Of a stretch of DNA of 64,000 nucleotides, positions 1 to 12,342 are shown in pieces (position 1 is the first letter of the stretch; each line of letters starts with the position of its first letter). Both the position numbers and the translations under genes were made by a program. The DNA lies in assembly GCF_019649055.1 (NCBI RefSeq), contig NW_026570241.1, positions 372,001 to 436,000 on the forward strand, given 5' to 3'. The notes below the pieces were generated by a model. That model saw only the letters and a program-made list of their open reading frames with translations. It was not told the DNA's origin and searched no databases. This DNA comes from Paramacrobiotus metropolitanus. Taxonomy: Eukaryota > Tardigrada > Eutardigrada > Parachela > Macrobiotidae.

Positions 1-1
1 G

Positions 2-1336
2 AAAACCATAATTCCTGTTCTGATGCTCTTGAGCGTTTTTGGAGCATTACCCATTCAATATTCAAAATGTGGCTGGATATCAAAAGTCTTCTCAAAAATT
101 TTCATATTTCTGCAGATAACGGCTGTTTTGTTTTTCTGTTATGACCACATTACCGACATGGTACCGGTATTCACCCATTTCGCCTCTTACATCGTACTTA
201 GCGTGCACGTATTGGACGCTGTGACATTACCCATCGGCGTGGTTTTGCTGCGTAAAGCGGGCGCACCAATTCAGTCACTGTTGCAGCGAATCAGCGCAAA
301 GTTTTCTGAACTATTTACCTTTTCTGACAAAGCTGTGATTGTTTCTCTTTCTCTACTGTGGATCCTCTTCTGTATTCCGCCCTTGTGCTATCTCCTCTAC
401 AGTGACCTTTTCAAGTTTCTTATCAGTGATTCGGAATATTATCAAGAAAAATATGGCGGTTGTTTATCTAAAGCTGCACTGCATGGTGTGGTGGCCGCTT
501 ATGATATTATCTTCAGAATATGCACGTTGAGTAAAGAGATCATTCAGCTGCTGATCGTGTCTATTGCGCTAAGCCTGGCTATGATCTTTCGGCGTTTGAC
601 GAAATGCGCACAAGAAACGTTAAATGAGGAAGAAAAAATCCGCGGCAAACGAATCGCACAGCTACGTGACGATCACCAATACCTACGAGACTGCGTGACG
701 CAAGTGGACGAATTACTGAAATGGATGAATTTTCTCCGCTGTTTGGAGTTGTGGGGATGGTTATTATCGGCTGGCTATTCCGTTAGCAGCTGTTTTAAAC
801 CGGGCTTGGATGCCGAGTCAATAAGAATGGCAATTCACTCGGGCATTGAGTTAACGCAGTATTCCGCACTGCTGATTCTGCATATTGGTGTGCTTGTATA
901 TTTAGCGGAGCAGGTATGTAAATATTAAACGCACGAATGTTGCGATAACTTAATCTTTTTAATTAATTTTTTCCTATTACTGCAGAGCCAATCCATTTTT
1001 TCGGTTTTGTGTGATGGAAGAGAAAACGACAGTAAAATGAAGGAATACCTTCAGATTGTTCTAGACGAACCAGCATCTATTACGTTAGGTGGCGTGATAT
1101 TTAGCCGAGAATCGGCTATGGCGGTACGTAATCAGTTTTTCAATGCTCCAGTTGTCCGTCGTTAAACAAGAACTGATTTATAGACTGCCGGAAGCACCTT
1201 GGGATACATTTTGTTGTTCTCGGAATTAGCGGACACGGCAAAGGATTTTGATAAAAAGGTTTTTGTCGACGAGCTGCAACGTTTGGTTCAGAATAGTTCT
1301 GTTCGAATGCTTCCTGTCAAAAACTTTACCGCTTAG
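2..1336 (+). CDS. Gustatory receptor-like 7TM chemoreceptor, 5' partial
   Basis: Exons (seen): 2..913, 986..1123, 1184..1336, all joined in phase 0, stop TAG 1334-1336. The frame is open to the left edge before the first ATG (23), so the start probably lies outside the window. The protein has long hydrophobic segments with short charged loops. The last exons read GGVIFSRESAMA then TAGSTLGYILLFSEL, the position and shape of the C-terminal TM7 signature (TYxxxxxQF) of insect-type gustatory receptors, here GYILLFSEL. A charged region (residues about 195-235) fits the long intracellular loop. In this family such proteins are ligand-gated chemosensory channels with inverted 7TM topology. The family call rests on architecture and the degenerate C-terminal motif; another orphan 7TM receptor remains possible. 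Confidence 0.7.
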
Positions 1337-2854
1337 GTTAGATAGAGATTATTGCGAGCTGTAAGTTTGTAGAACTTATTCAATGTGCTTATTACGTAGT
1401 AAAGTGAAAGAGTGGATATTAATTTTTATACTTTCCAACCTGTAAGCTTTGGCAGTCGACTTGGTTTTTGCTACTCCTGACAGACTGCAACAGTGTACAG
1501 TTTCTTTATACGTACGTACAGACTGTACTCGTATGTATAATGAAAAACGTATGATTGTATAACTATATTATTTGTATGCACTCGCACAATTTAAGGAAGT
1601 TATTATTTGTTTTGATAAGGTATACCAAACTGAAATCCCTTCCTTCTGGAATCCTGCTACAAGGTACACTCAATTTTCCGTGAGTGCCAATTGTCAAGTT
1701 TGCCATAAGTGGCACACGTGATCATCAAGGAATCGGGTCTTAACGGCAGAATTCTTGGTATGAAATACATATCAGATTGAAGGTGTATTATTGAATTACG
1801 AGTACATATTTGACCCAGATCATAATACGGGTGCGTTGAGTGCGTTCGTCTATGTTCGACTTTTTCTGACAACAAAAAAGGTTTCGGAAATTCGAAGCAA
1901 TGCACGGTGTACCCAGGATGACTGCAGTAGTCACCTCCTACCGTAGAGTCTCGTTACAATGCGTGTGTTTACAAGTTTGTTCCATGTGCTTTCTTCGCCT
2001 ACGCCAAAATATACTAATAAACTACCAGTAGCGTTCCGTTCCTTTGAAAATTTAATACCAAGCCTATTGCAGCAAGTAATTTTAAACTCGCAATATCGTT
2101 TAAATACAGCCATTAATTAGTTAGGTAACAGTATTACAGACATTTACAGTACAAGCTAGTTCGAAGTATGGTAAAATTTGTATACAATACAAAAATTTTA
2201 TAGTAATGCTGAAAACAGAACACGCACCAGGACCAACACTGCCACGTGACAGGTAACATTACTGGCATCTGCTGCCGTAATACCCAAGGGCATTTTAAAG
2301 CTGGCATTACTTTGATGAAACTCCTCTGACGTGCATGCGTCTCAAGGTTACCGGGATCGATTACCGCACAAAAGCCGAAAAAGATAAAACTATGGTAGAG
2401 ATATCAAATACATAACGTGTAATACGCATTTGTTCCGGTAATCCTTCAACAGCTGATCCTCAGAGTTAATTAATAAATACCATGGTCTAACTCCGGGGTA
2501 CCTAACTCCGGGGTTGCACTTAAACAGATAAATTTTGTAATGCCACCAGAAATTAATACCAGCAACATTACACTAATTGTAATCAGCTAGCTGCATACAC
2601 CCACTGCTCACTGCTCATTCTTACCAGATCACATGTTATCGGCACGCGGAAGTTATGAAACATGGCTCACACACACCTTATACCTGTGCACCTCCAAGCC
2701 TTTGTAAACACTGCACTACTTTCCAGCCATTCCTGTAACTTCAGAAATGTACTTCGTTAACAATGAAAGGCCGTAAAAAGAAGACAGAGCTACTGCTGTG
2801 ATTCAAGAGTTTATTGACTCGCCTAGCGGGAACGTCAGAAAGATCTGAATCACC
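1337..2854. other. Intergenic, no gene recognised
   Basis: About 1.5 kb of AT-rich DNA between the gustatory receptor and the GPCR promoter. Two short minus-strand open frames (1657-1905, 1931-2113) have no recognisable domain, splice partner or codon pattern and are treated as chance. No repeats were noticed. Confidence 0.5.
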
Positions 2855-2862
2855 TATAAATA
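2855..2862 (+). promoter_or_regulatory. TATA box of the GPCR gene
   Basis: TATAAATA lies 136 bp upstream of the GPCR ATG (2998), in a region otherwise free of genes. The spacing allows a transcription start near 2885 and a 5' UTR of roughly 110 bp. Inferred from the motif only. Confidence 0.45.
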
Positions 2863-2997
2863 CACGCCTCTCCTGATAGATTCTGCCATTTAAAGTCGTG
2901 TGTCCGCAAAGTTTTGCATACCGTCAAAAACATAATATATAAGTACTAGTTCTACAGTAGATCAGCGCTTCCTTGTATAGTATGTAAAGGTTGTACA

Positions 2998-4313
2998 ATG
3001 GCTATATCTTCGTATGCAAACGTTTCTGTTGTCGAGAGCATTCCTACAAATACAACCACACCAGTGTGGATTACGTATTCCAAAGAAGTGCAGATATGGT
3101 ACGTTATAATGGTAATATTAAGCATTATCGGCGCCGTGAGCAGTATCTCCTTGATAACCACCATAGCTTCATCCAAATCCTTACGCTCCCGATCGGGGGT
3201 CCTAATCGTTACTTTATTGGTGCAAGTGACCTTTCAGTGCGGCATCGGCATGCCACTTGTTGTATTATCCTACCATGCCGTACCGCTCAGCCAGTCCGCT
3301 AACCGGGACTTTTGCTCTCAATCTTTTATGATATACCAAGCACTGACCATGTCCATCGACTGGACCGAAGTGACGATCAGTCTCAACCGCTTCATAGCCG
3401 TCTGCTTTCCACATATCTATCCACGCTGGACGCAAAAAAGGATCCTCGCTATTATGGTCATCGTTCCATATGTTATTGGTTTCGGAGCCGCCGCGCTACC
3501 GCAGTTCAAAATCGCTGGTGTTTTGATGAGATTCTCCGCTTGGGACTCTTGCACTGTAATATACAGTACCCCAACAGTGACTACCATCTACACAGTCGCT
3601 GGGATAGGATTTCCTTTAGTGTTGGCTTTTACTCTGTACCTCCTAATTTTCATGATCCTCTTGTGCCGGCGATATTTTTCTAAACGCATCGTTCAGCCTG
3701 GAACAGAGCAGGAATCGGCGAAATCATTGCGACGCTACCGCAGTGTACGCATGTTTTTCATCGTTTTCATCTGTTACGCCAGTTGCTTGCTACCGGCACC
3801 AATTGCAGCTGGACCGTTTCTGAAGGGTTACAATGCACTACCCATGTTACAACTGATATTCCGCGCGATAGTTCTGTTTGGCTTAGCTTCAATACCGGTA
3901 AGTGCTACAGTACTGGTATGTACTGTTTTCTTATACGTTAAAATTTAAAACTCCTGACGACAGTAATTATTCTGTACGTATACGTAACGGTCTTGGTTTT
4001 CGCATCGGTACTTCCATTGCAAAACATTTTCACTTGATACACTTGTCTTACAATATTTCTATCAACACTACGTATTGCAGGCGCACTTTTAAATTCACAA
4101 GTACGGATTCATTATAATTTTTACATTCAGGTAATTTACTACGCTTTGAGCGTTCAATACCGCCACCGGACCAAGTACCTAATTACGGCCTGCTTTAGCA
4201 GCCTCGCTCGTCGCCCTGTGGATTCAAATACTGGAATACGCGGGGAGGCGTCTAACACTCGTGCCACATCGCGCAATAACAATGGCCCCTCGGTATCCGG
4301 ACGAACCGATTAG
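2998..4313 (+). CDS. Class A (rhodopsin-like) GPCR
   Basis: Two exons, 2998..3897 and 4131..4313, joined in phase 0 (donor GTAAGT, acceptor TTACATTCAG), giving 360 aa. The extracellular N-terminus has N-glycosylation sites (NVS, NTT). Seven hydrophobic segments follow. The paired cysteines expected for the ECL1-ECL2 disulfide are seen (RDFC, WDSC). The DRY motif at the end of TM3 is replaced by NRF (LNRFIAVCFP). TM7 is completed only by the second exon: the split gives SIPVIYYAL, equivalent to NPxxY, which supports the splice. The Ser/Arg-rich tail lacks any recognised effector motif. TM6 lacks the usual CWxP and has ICYASCLLPAP. The ligand is not recognisable; the altered DRY, CWxP and NPxxY suggest a lineage-specific orphan subfamily. 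An ORF starting at 2991 in another frame is a shadow. Confidence 0.86.
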
Positions 4314-5198
4314 AAGACCAATTCGTGGAATTTCAGCCATTCTTTTAAATTAAATTCCTTTTATTTCCCCCATATAGTCCGCGGGCGTCTTAGTTTGTAT
4401 TCAACCAGAGTGCTCGTGCGCTGGATTTCCTTTTTATGTTGGTCGTTATGAAACTTTACACACGTATCGTTGCCCATAGAAATCCTCTTATATGCACATA
4501 TACAGTACTATACACGATCCAATTACGGTACGAAGAAACTGCCTGATCGTTGATTGTGAGATGCACTAAAATATCATGTATCGCCGTATCGGTACAAATT
4601 ACTCACAACTAGTTCTTATCATTTTTCACTAACAAACTACAAAAGAACAATCTTGGTCGAATTTGTTGTGAACTGCACATAATGACATAATCAGCTGATC
4701 ACCAGGTTCGTGTTTGTGTGTTTTAATTTACTTTTATTTTTTTTGCGGAATCTCTCGATATACCCGGTTCGGTGCGATTACGGCGAATATGCCGCACGTT
4801 CGCACACTGTCTGATTCTCATGAAAGCTGTAAATCGGACAAAATCGGAAATTTTACCGGTCTTTGGTTTCCAATGGTGCGAAACCGTTATGATTCGTCAC
4901 AATTCGCCTTAGTTTGCAATATATCGTACTTCAAAATTTATGACGAACGTGAAACAGCGCTATTGCACGCTCGTAAGTTCGTCATGTCTACGAGTTCATG
5001 GCATGTTTCTGGTTTTGAAACAGATTCTGCAAAGTCAATGCTCGTGCATCGCTGTCATGTTCTTGTCAACGTTTGCGTTACTAATCCGAATACATATTAA
5101 TAGTAGAAATTACAAGTGCTTCGCACTGCTGGCGCTGATCCACAGGAACAGCTAATTACTTTCACTGCATTGAATATATATACACTAGAAGTACTCGT
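4314..5198. other. Intergenic, unassigned 128-codon ORF
   Basis: The interval between the GPCR and the first lipocalin-like gene. A plus-strand open frame (4714-5100) starts with a hydrophobic stretch but shows no domain, no paralogue in the window and no obvious splice partner. I do not call it a gene. Confidence 0.4.
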
Positions 5199-5206
5199 AT
5201 AAATAC
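5199..5206 (+). promoter_or_regulatory. TATA box of lipocalin-like copy 1
   Basis: TATAAATA is 72 bp upstream of the signal-peptide ATG (5278), a good distance for a core promoter with a short 5' UTR. It implies that copy 1 may still be transcribed despite its internal stop. Confidence 0.45.
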
Positions 5207-5277
5207 TCGAAGTAGCTCTCTTTTGGCTGTTGACTGCAGACTTCAAGGGTACATGCACATATCTTTTCGTTTCAAAA

Positions 5278-7300
5278 ATGGGTCTTCTGATAACATTTTT
5301 GAGCATCGGTAAGATAACTTCTAGAACCCTTTGTTTCCGTACGAACACCCGTACAATTACGAAATTAGGAAAATTCAGCATTTTATTTTAACGTTATTTA
5401 GTTGCATTATGCATTACAAGAAATGTGGCTCAGCAGTGCTCACCGTCTCTCCCCACAACTCTGCAAGGCTTAGGCGGAGACAATCCTCTACAGGTTTGCA
5501 GGAATTAAGAAAAACGTTGTCCGAAGATAGTGCCAAAGATTGTGCTACTTTACTTGAGTGTTCAGTACTATTACGCATACATCATGTAAAACTGTACACA
5601 CATTTCTAGGCTGACGGTGTATGGTACACGTATCGCCAAATGGGTAGAAATTATTCCACCGCAGCACAAATTCAAATCACTAGCGTAGCGCCTTATCCCG
5701 ATCCAGTCACGAGTCAGCCAGGATATCTCCAATGGTGGCAGATCTTCCCAGATACATCCGCCACACCTTGTTTGCATCAGTTTTGGACAGAATCATACAC
5801 CACGGGCGGACTACAAATCGGTGACTTGGGCGGATCGGATGACAATTACATTATGCGTGAGCTTGAAATGACAAACAGTAGACTCAAGCATTATGTAGAT
5901 GACAGTACATATGGTGAATGGTACGTAACGTTTTGTCAGTCATAACCGGGAGAATGCCGTAGGTCCAACGGATTTCGTGGTTATGTACCACGATTACCAG
6001 AACCTTATGATAAGCTATGGATGCAGCAAGCCACAGGCGGACGGTGTCCATTGCGCCACGCGCACCATCGTCGCTCAAACTCGCAAGCGACCAGACCAGT
6101 TATCAACGTCCGAAATGGATAATTTGGACAGCATCATCAATTCCGCATTCTCCAAATACTGCGTTACAGTGCAGAATGTACCAAAAGATGTATACGGACC
6201 AAAGGGCTCTTGTGCTGCTATGGAACCACCGTTTTGCATTGGGCAGGATACTCAAGGAATGAGGAACACCATTAGAAACACCACAAGTAAGCCAAGACCC
6301 AAGTTGCTATGAATTTGCAAGGCTTACTGTACTCGAAACTGCCTTATGAAAATAAAACAGTAGTCCATTTTTTTTATTTTAACGTCTAGCTTCAACGGCA
6401 ACCACTGCGCCATCTGGAAGTGGAAGTACTGTTACGACGTCAGGGTGTAAATGGCCGAATTCGATGCCTTCCCCGGGTCAAATTGACAATAGTTTGGTAA
6501 AATGGTACTTCGTAGCTTAACAAATTCACTGCCTAATGCCAGACCACATAAAGCCGTTAGTACTAAAAGTAACAAATAGTATTTTTCTGCATTTCTGCAC
6601 AGTAAAATGGTTGGTTAGGTCAATGGGACTTTCTTTGTCTATCGACGAGTTTTCTCCATTGAACCAAATCCAGTGAATATGATGGCTGACTTTCACATCG
6701 TGGGACCATCCGCTTCTCCTCTGATTAACGCTTCAGCACAGACGTTCTGGGCGGAATACTCCAGTTATCACGACTTTAGCTCATACGACTGCGTGCACGG
6801 TTTCTTCGTGGGGCAAATCCAGGGCACCGGCTTCACATTCGGTCTGATCCTGCCATATACCACCGCACCACGTACGCCAAAATTATTCTCACAGCTACAT
6901 TTCAATGTTATTGTTAATTCTATTAACAACAACATTGATTTAGTTACCTTCCATTAGTTTATTTACAGAACCGTATTCGAACATGTACCTGGTTGTGGAC
7001 GCCACCCAAAACTTGTTCTATGGATGTGGTTCGCAAAATCTGCAGACCGGTGTCTGTGATTAGCCAATATTTGTGCACCTTATTCGGACCAATCCGTTGC
7101 AGCTATCTCAGGCTGATAAAGCTGCTCTGGACGCTGTGGAAGATCGCTTCCTTAATCAATACGGCTGCAGTGCTGCTAAGGATGTTACGCTGATTTCTCA
7201 CACAGCGGACAAGCCGTTATGTAAAGCGATACCTGCGACCGACTGCATGCAGAATCACATCACAGGATATGAGCAAGTTCTGACCTTCCTAAATGGTTGA
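5278..7300 (+). pseudogene. Two-domain lipocalin-like secreted protein, copy 1, internal TAG
   Basis: Seven exons: 5278..5308, 5402..5493, 5610..5856, 5963..6286, 6390..6496, 6619..6871, 6969..7300. Exon sizes and phases match copies 2 and 3. Exon 1 plus the start of exon 2 encode a signal peptide, then a mature start AQQCSPSLP. Half one has the lipocalin-style ADGVWYTYR (GxW motif) and VVMYHDYQN (TDY-like motif); half two has NGTFFVYRR and MYLVVDATQNLFYGCG. In exon 7 the codon at 7061-7063 is TAG where copies 2 and 3 have GCG (Ala). The frame continues without another stop to TGA 7298-7300 and stays clearly homologous (IRTNPLQLSQ, TDCMQNHITGY). So the lesion is one codon in an otherwise intact gene: a recent pseudogene, a C-terminally truncated protein of 382 aa, or stop-codon readthrough. 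The lipocalin call is inferred from motifs and the paired layout. Confidence 0.72.
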
Positions 7301-8987
7301 TCCTAAATGGGTGATAACTTTGAGGTCTTTATAGAGACTGCCATGAGACATGGCGTGGTTATTTTCTTTCGCGAACTGCGATCACGGCTAACCGTGAGAT
7401 AAGAAGTACTGTATGTTAAATCTCTTAGTAATAATTTTTTGTCGCCATGCGGTGCTGAAGTGGAATGTTGTTCAAAATGCCAGAGTACTGCATTTTTATT
7501 GACCTTTGAAGGTTTCACTCGTTTATACGCTGTCACGATTAAAATTACCCTACCGACTACTTTGTTTTTCTGTGCAAATGTGATCGCATCCGAACAGCAT
7601 CTACTGCATCTTCCAAAAGCTTCGTTGTAAAATTGTGAAACGTTGCTCTTGGAATCAACGGCGCATTCAACACCACTTGTAGCACCGGCCATGCTTTAAA
7701 AGTTCAAAACCTATACTCTTGTCTGATGGTATTAATAAAAGTTCATTTCTAGGCAAGCGATATAATCGTCAATCAAGTACTTTAACCGTTTATTACTGTA
7801 CATTCTGTGAGAAACTGAGCTACTGCAAAAGCCGATCCCACACATTACAGACTGTACTTATTTTCGTTCAATTAGGAACAAGGCTCAGCGCAATTATATT
7901 GGTATCGTTATTGCGGCTCCATAGTAAAATAACAGGAGGAGCGCGATACGCGGGACGACTTTGCAAACTGCAGGAATCGTCCCATGATTGCTAACCCTGC
8001 ACACGTAGAACGATTGCGCTGCTATCTATTAATGCAGGCAATGGGAGACAGTGACGAGATACTGTAAGCGGTATTGCGGCCGAGGTGATGTTGATGTACG
8101 GTACTTCCTCTTTCGATTGATAGACCGCAGCACCGGCACCTTTCCGGAACTTGGTAAGAAAGCGTACTGAACGCTTTAGAATATGAAAAAGATGTTAGAA
8201 CGGGTTAGTCTGAACTGTGGCCTCGGTCTTTCATTGGGCATTCCCAAGGTTAGGTATGCGACACGGGAATCAGCATACAGATTCCGTCGTTCGAATGGTT
8301 CATCGAACAATCTGAAGTATAAGCTCGGAGAACAGATTTACAATACAAAAATTAAGTCGCGAACCATTAACACAACGCCGTGTAAAGTTGAAGTGAGACA
8401 GATATTTTGATTTCTGGCATGTTAAATTTGCATACAGGAACAGCAATAAATCCATCTTTAGTTTCAAAGTGGATGCAAGGTTAACCAGTACGGCATTGTA
8501 ACTTACCATTGTCTTTGATCAACATTATTACAATAGCACATTTTGCGCTACAATTACTGCATAGCATTACATTTACAGTAAATACATTGTTTATTTACAG
8601 TATATACAGTAATTTTATTTTAGTGTAGCAGCCAATGAGCTGTTACGCGTACTTCCAGCTTGTTTGGTGCTGTATTGTACACTTGGTGCCTTTGCTTGCA
8701 CTGTCCGGCGTAAGTATTAACGAGTTGAAAAACTCTGTACGAAAGTTATGATGGTGCTGGAGAACAGTAAGAATGCCTTCAAGGCAAAAGCGCCTTCCTG
8801 CCTCGCATATTTTTACCGTACGAGGTTAACGCTCGCCAGACTGCGGCATCTATAGATACGCCAGACCTCATTGTGCGCGTTCATGATGTACGTACAGTAT
8901 CTTTCTCGAAAGCGCGACTGTAATTAATACAGTAAATTCTGTCAAGCACAAATTCGCATTTCACATAATAAATTTTACTAAATCGAC
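7301..8987. other. Intergenic between lipocalin-like copies 1 and 2
   Basis: A minus-strand open frame of 129 codons (7692-7303) begins immediately 3' of copy 1. It is Cys- and Lys-rich with no recognised domain, so it is left unassigned. The rest is AT-rich with no repeat or RNA gene that I can support. Confidence 0.4.
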
Positions 8988-11147
8988 ATGATTCTCACCT
9001 TTCTCTTCTACTTTGGTAAGAGTTGCCATAAAGGCTGTATTTAGAAACGGTTCTACAATGGGTATGTTTGTTTTCAGCTGCATTGGGCATCGTCGCAAAT
9101 TCAGCTCAACAATGTTCTCCGTCCCTTCCAACCACTCTACAAGGCGTAGGCGGGGACACACCTAAACAGGTCTCAAAAACGTGAACAGGCTTAGACCTAC
9201 TTAGGTAGTTGTCTCATTTACATATCGGCAACTCTCAGCAGAACGCTGTTATTTGATTTCGATTTTTTCGAATGCTTTTAATTGGCTGTCAAACAATGAA
9301 CTGCCGAGCATGCTCTTTAGGCTGATGGTGTTTGGTATGTCTACCGAAAAATGGGAGGAAACTATTCCACAGCAGCGCAGATTCAAATCACCAGCGTGGC
9401 GCCGTATCCCGATCCGGTCACCAGTCAACCAGGATATCTGCAATGGTGGCAGATCGTTTCTGATACAGCCGGTGCACCGTGTCAACATCAGTTCTGGACA
9501 GGGTCGTATACGAATGGGGGGATGCAAATCGGTGATCTGGGTGGATCTGATGATAACTATATTATGCGTACGTTCGTTGTAGTAGTTTAGGTATACTTCG
9601 TACTCCAGATCGCAGTAAATACAGCAAATTTAACAGAATGTGGCTAACCAGAAGAATATTGAATTATGCAGGTCCAACTGATTTCGTGGTCTTGTATCAT
9701 GATTATCAGAACCTTATGGTGACTTACGGGTGCAGTAAGTCCCAAGCGGATAATGTCCACTGTGCCACAGCCACCATCATAGCTCAAACCCGAAAACGTC
9801 CAGACCAACTGTCGGCATCGGAAATGGACAATTTTGATAGCATTATCAACTCCGTCTTCTCCAAATACTGCGTGACGGTGCAGACTATACCGAAGGACGT
9901 ATATGGGCCAAAGGGCACCTGCACTGCGATCGACCCGCCGTTCTGCGTTGCTCAGGATATTCAAGGAATGAAGAACACCATAATAAACGCCACAAGTACT
10001 GTAAAAATATTTAAAACCACGCTTTTGGCCATGATGAGTTGTCACACAGATACTTACTTTGAATTAAATCGAACGTTTTGCAAGTACACAGTGAATATAT
10101 TATGTATATGTTGGCTAGGTCCACCGGCAACCACGAGTTCGCCAAACTATGGGAGCAATACTCCGACGACTACGGGCTGTAAATGGCCAAATGCGTTTCC
10201 CTCACAAGGCGTAGTGAACAACAAGCTGGTAATACTTTGACTGCAGTCATTATGTTTAATAAATTTAGTTGTTCTGGTTAAAATCGTTTACCAAAAGATG
10301 CCGGTTATCGATTTGAGGCCATTTTTTGGTAATACCTAGCGCCTTTTTATTTTTCACAATGTTCCTTAGATGGACGGGAGGTTCTATATATGGCGAAGAA
10401 TGTTTGCACCCGAAGCAAGTCCAGTAAATCAACAAGTTGATTTCCACGATGTGGGAGCCTCCGCTTCTCCTCTGATCAATGCTACAGCTCGCACTATCTG
10501 GGCCGAATACGCTAACTATGCCAGTGCTAATTCTAGCCAATGTGTCAACGGTTTATTTGTGGGACAGATTCAAGATACCGGGCTTTTAACCGGACTCGTC
10601 ATCCCGTACACAGCTGATGGAGCTCCGCGTAAGCCGAACTAGCACTTCTTGTTTTGTGCGACCTTTGTCAGTAAAAGCACTGCCAACGATTACAGGCACT
10701 ACGTTATCGACTTTAACGAAATTCGGCGAAAGGAACTGCACAAATCTGATGCTACAGCTGCTACGAAAACATAATTTTTTTAATGCGATTCTTGCAGAGC
10801 CTCTCACCGCGATGTTTTTGTATGCTGACACCACGCAGCTCTTGTTTTACGGTTGCGGCGCGCAGAATCTGCAGACCGGCATCTGCGATGCGCCGGTTGT
10901 TGCGCACTGCACTAAGGCCAACCCGTTGCAAATGACCCAGACTGAGAAAGATGCCTTGGACGCCCTAGAGGATCGCTTCCTGAGTCAATACGGATGCAGC
11001 GCTGCCAAAGATGTTCCGTTGATTTTTCATACATCGGACAAGCCGCTGTGCCCGATGACACCACCGACAGATTGCATGCAAAATCACATCACAGGATACC
11101 AACAAGTCCTAGCGTCCATGAACGCGGGCAGCGGTTATTCTTATTGA
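8988..11147 (+). CDS. Two-domain lipocalin-like secreted protein, copy 2
   Basis: Exons: 8988..9015, 9078..9169, 9321..9567, 9672..9995, 10119..10228, 10370..10628, 10798..11147; 469 aa, stop TGA, AATAAA at 11153. Every junction was placed by matching all three copies. The signal peptide (MILTFLFYF, then AALGIVANS) is followed by AQQCSPSLP. The first half carries ADGVWYVYRKMGG (GxW strand A signature of lipocalins), FVVLYHDYQNL (TDY signature) and many cysteines. A Thr/Ser-rich linker with GCKWPN joins it to a second half with DGRFYIWRR, MFLYADTTQLLFYGCG and a Cys-containing C-terminus. Known lipocalins bind small hydrophobic ligands in a single beta-barrel; two fused barrels would give two pockets. 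Some donors (GTCTCA after exon 2) are weak. The family call is motif-level only, and no ligand can be inferred. Confidence 0.72.
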
Positions 11148-12342
11148 TGCGCAATAAAACGATATTCCAATTTTTGTACAGCCCAGAAAAGTTTTAACAT
11201 AGATATGCTGGCCGGGCGACAAAGTGTGGAAGTTTACTGCCATAACGATATGCTACGGCACTTGTACTGTGGTCATGCTGCCTTCAGAAACTGTCCAACA
11301 GACCCTGTTTATACAAACCTACGGTCTGTGCAAGACCCACAGCATATTTCTAGACTTTTTGGAAAACATTTTTGCTAATATCTTACCTATTTGTGGGCTT
11401 GAATTTGTCAGTTTTGTTATTTCTTTTGACTTACATATTTTAGATGCAGTAAAAATTGCAGGATTAGAATATATAACCTACAGTATATAATTCACTTTCG
11501 ACAACATTTTTTGCTGCGACAGATATTTAACGGAAGTTTTGAAATTAACAGTATTCCATAAAATGTAGTGTTTCAAAATAATTTACAATTTAACTATAAA
11601 ATAACACAATTAATTGTCTTCATATTTTATACCATCAGTACTACGGCTCCCTTGCTGCAACCTTGTGCAAAACAATAATATACTCGTGCAATACCACGAC
11701 CGGAGTCGGTATAGAATTGGAGCCGATAATATATACTTGTAGTAATATTTTTGTGATCTGTAGACAAACATTTTTCGTCATCCAAACGTTACACCTTTTA
11801 AATTAACCTCTAAATATCACACCGTAATTTAAGCGATACACTACTACGTACGTGGGACTGATTCCCATATCTAGCCAGCTGACTAAACGCAAAAATGGCA
11901 TATTTAAAAATGAGTGAATTGCCGCCCAACAACAGAAATACGGCCGGCTTATACTCGCTATCACCAACCGGCTTATACTCGCTGTCACCTAATGGTAAAG
12001 AAAACGTGATACATTACTTACATGTACACGGAGTACCACGAAGGTGAACAACCGCAAAATTAATAAAGCAAGCCACTTTTGTACATGTACTATGCAGTAA
12101 ACAAAGAAATTAAGTTTATCATGACAGGTACTTAATTATGGTTATATTGATTCTTCAGGCAAGTTTTGACATGGTTACTCTTCTCATACGTACAACTAAA
12201 TTCTCGTGTCGAATTATTAATTCAATACTGTAAATTTTGTTAGCAGTTCAGACGTTTCGGCTACAGCTTGATAACACTGCCGTTACTATCAAATTTCAAA
12301 GTTTGACGGTTAATAATTTACTTCGTTTTTAAAAATTTAAAA
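11148..12342. other. Intergenic between lipocalin-like copies 2 and 3
   Basis: AT-rich spacer. Apart from the AATAAA signal of copy 2 near its left edge I see no coding exon, RNA gene or structured repeat. Confidence 0.5.

Noticed and set aside
4714-5100. 128-codon plus-strand open frame upstream of lipocalin-like copy 1
   Set aside because: No homology inside the window and no motif; it lies in AT-rich intergenic DNA.
7303-7692. 129-codon minus-strand open frame, Cys/Lys-rich, just downstream of lipocalin-like copy 1
   Set aside because: No domain, signal peptide, splice partner or paralogue near the other copies; could be chance in this composition.
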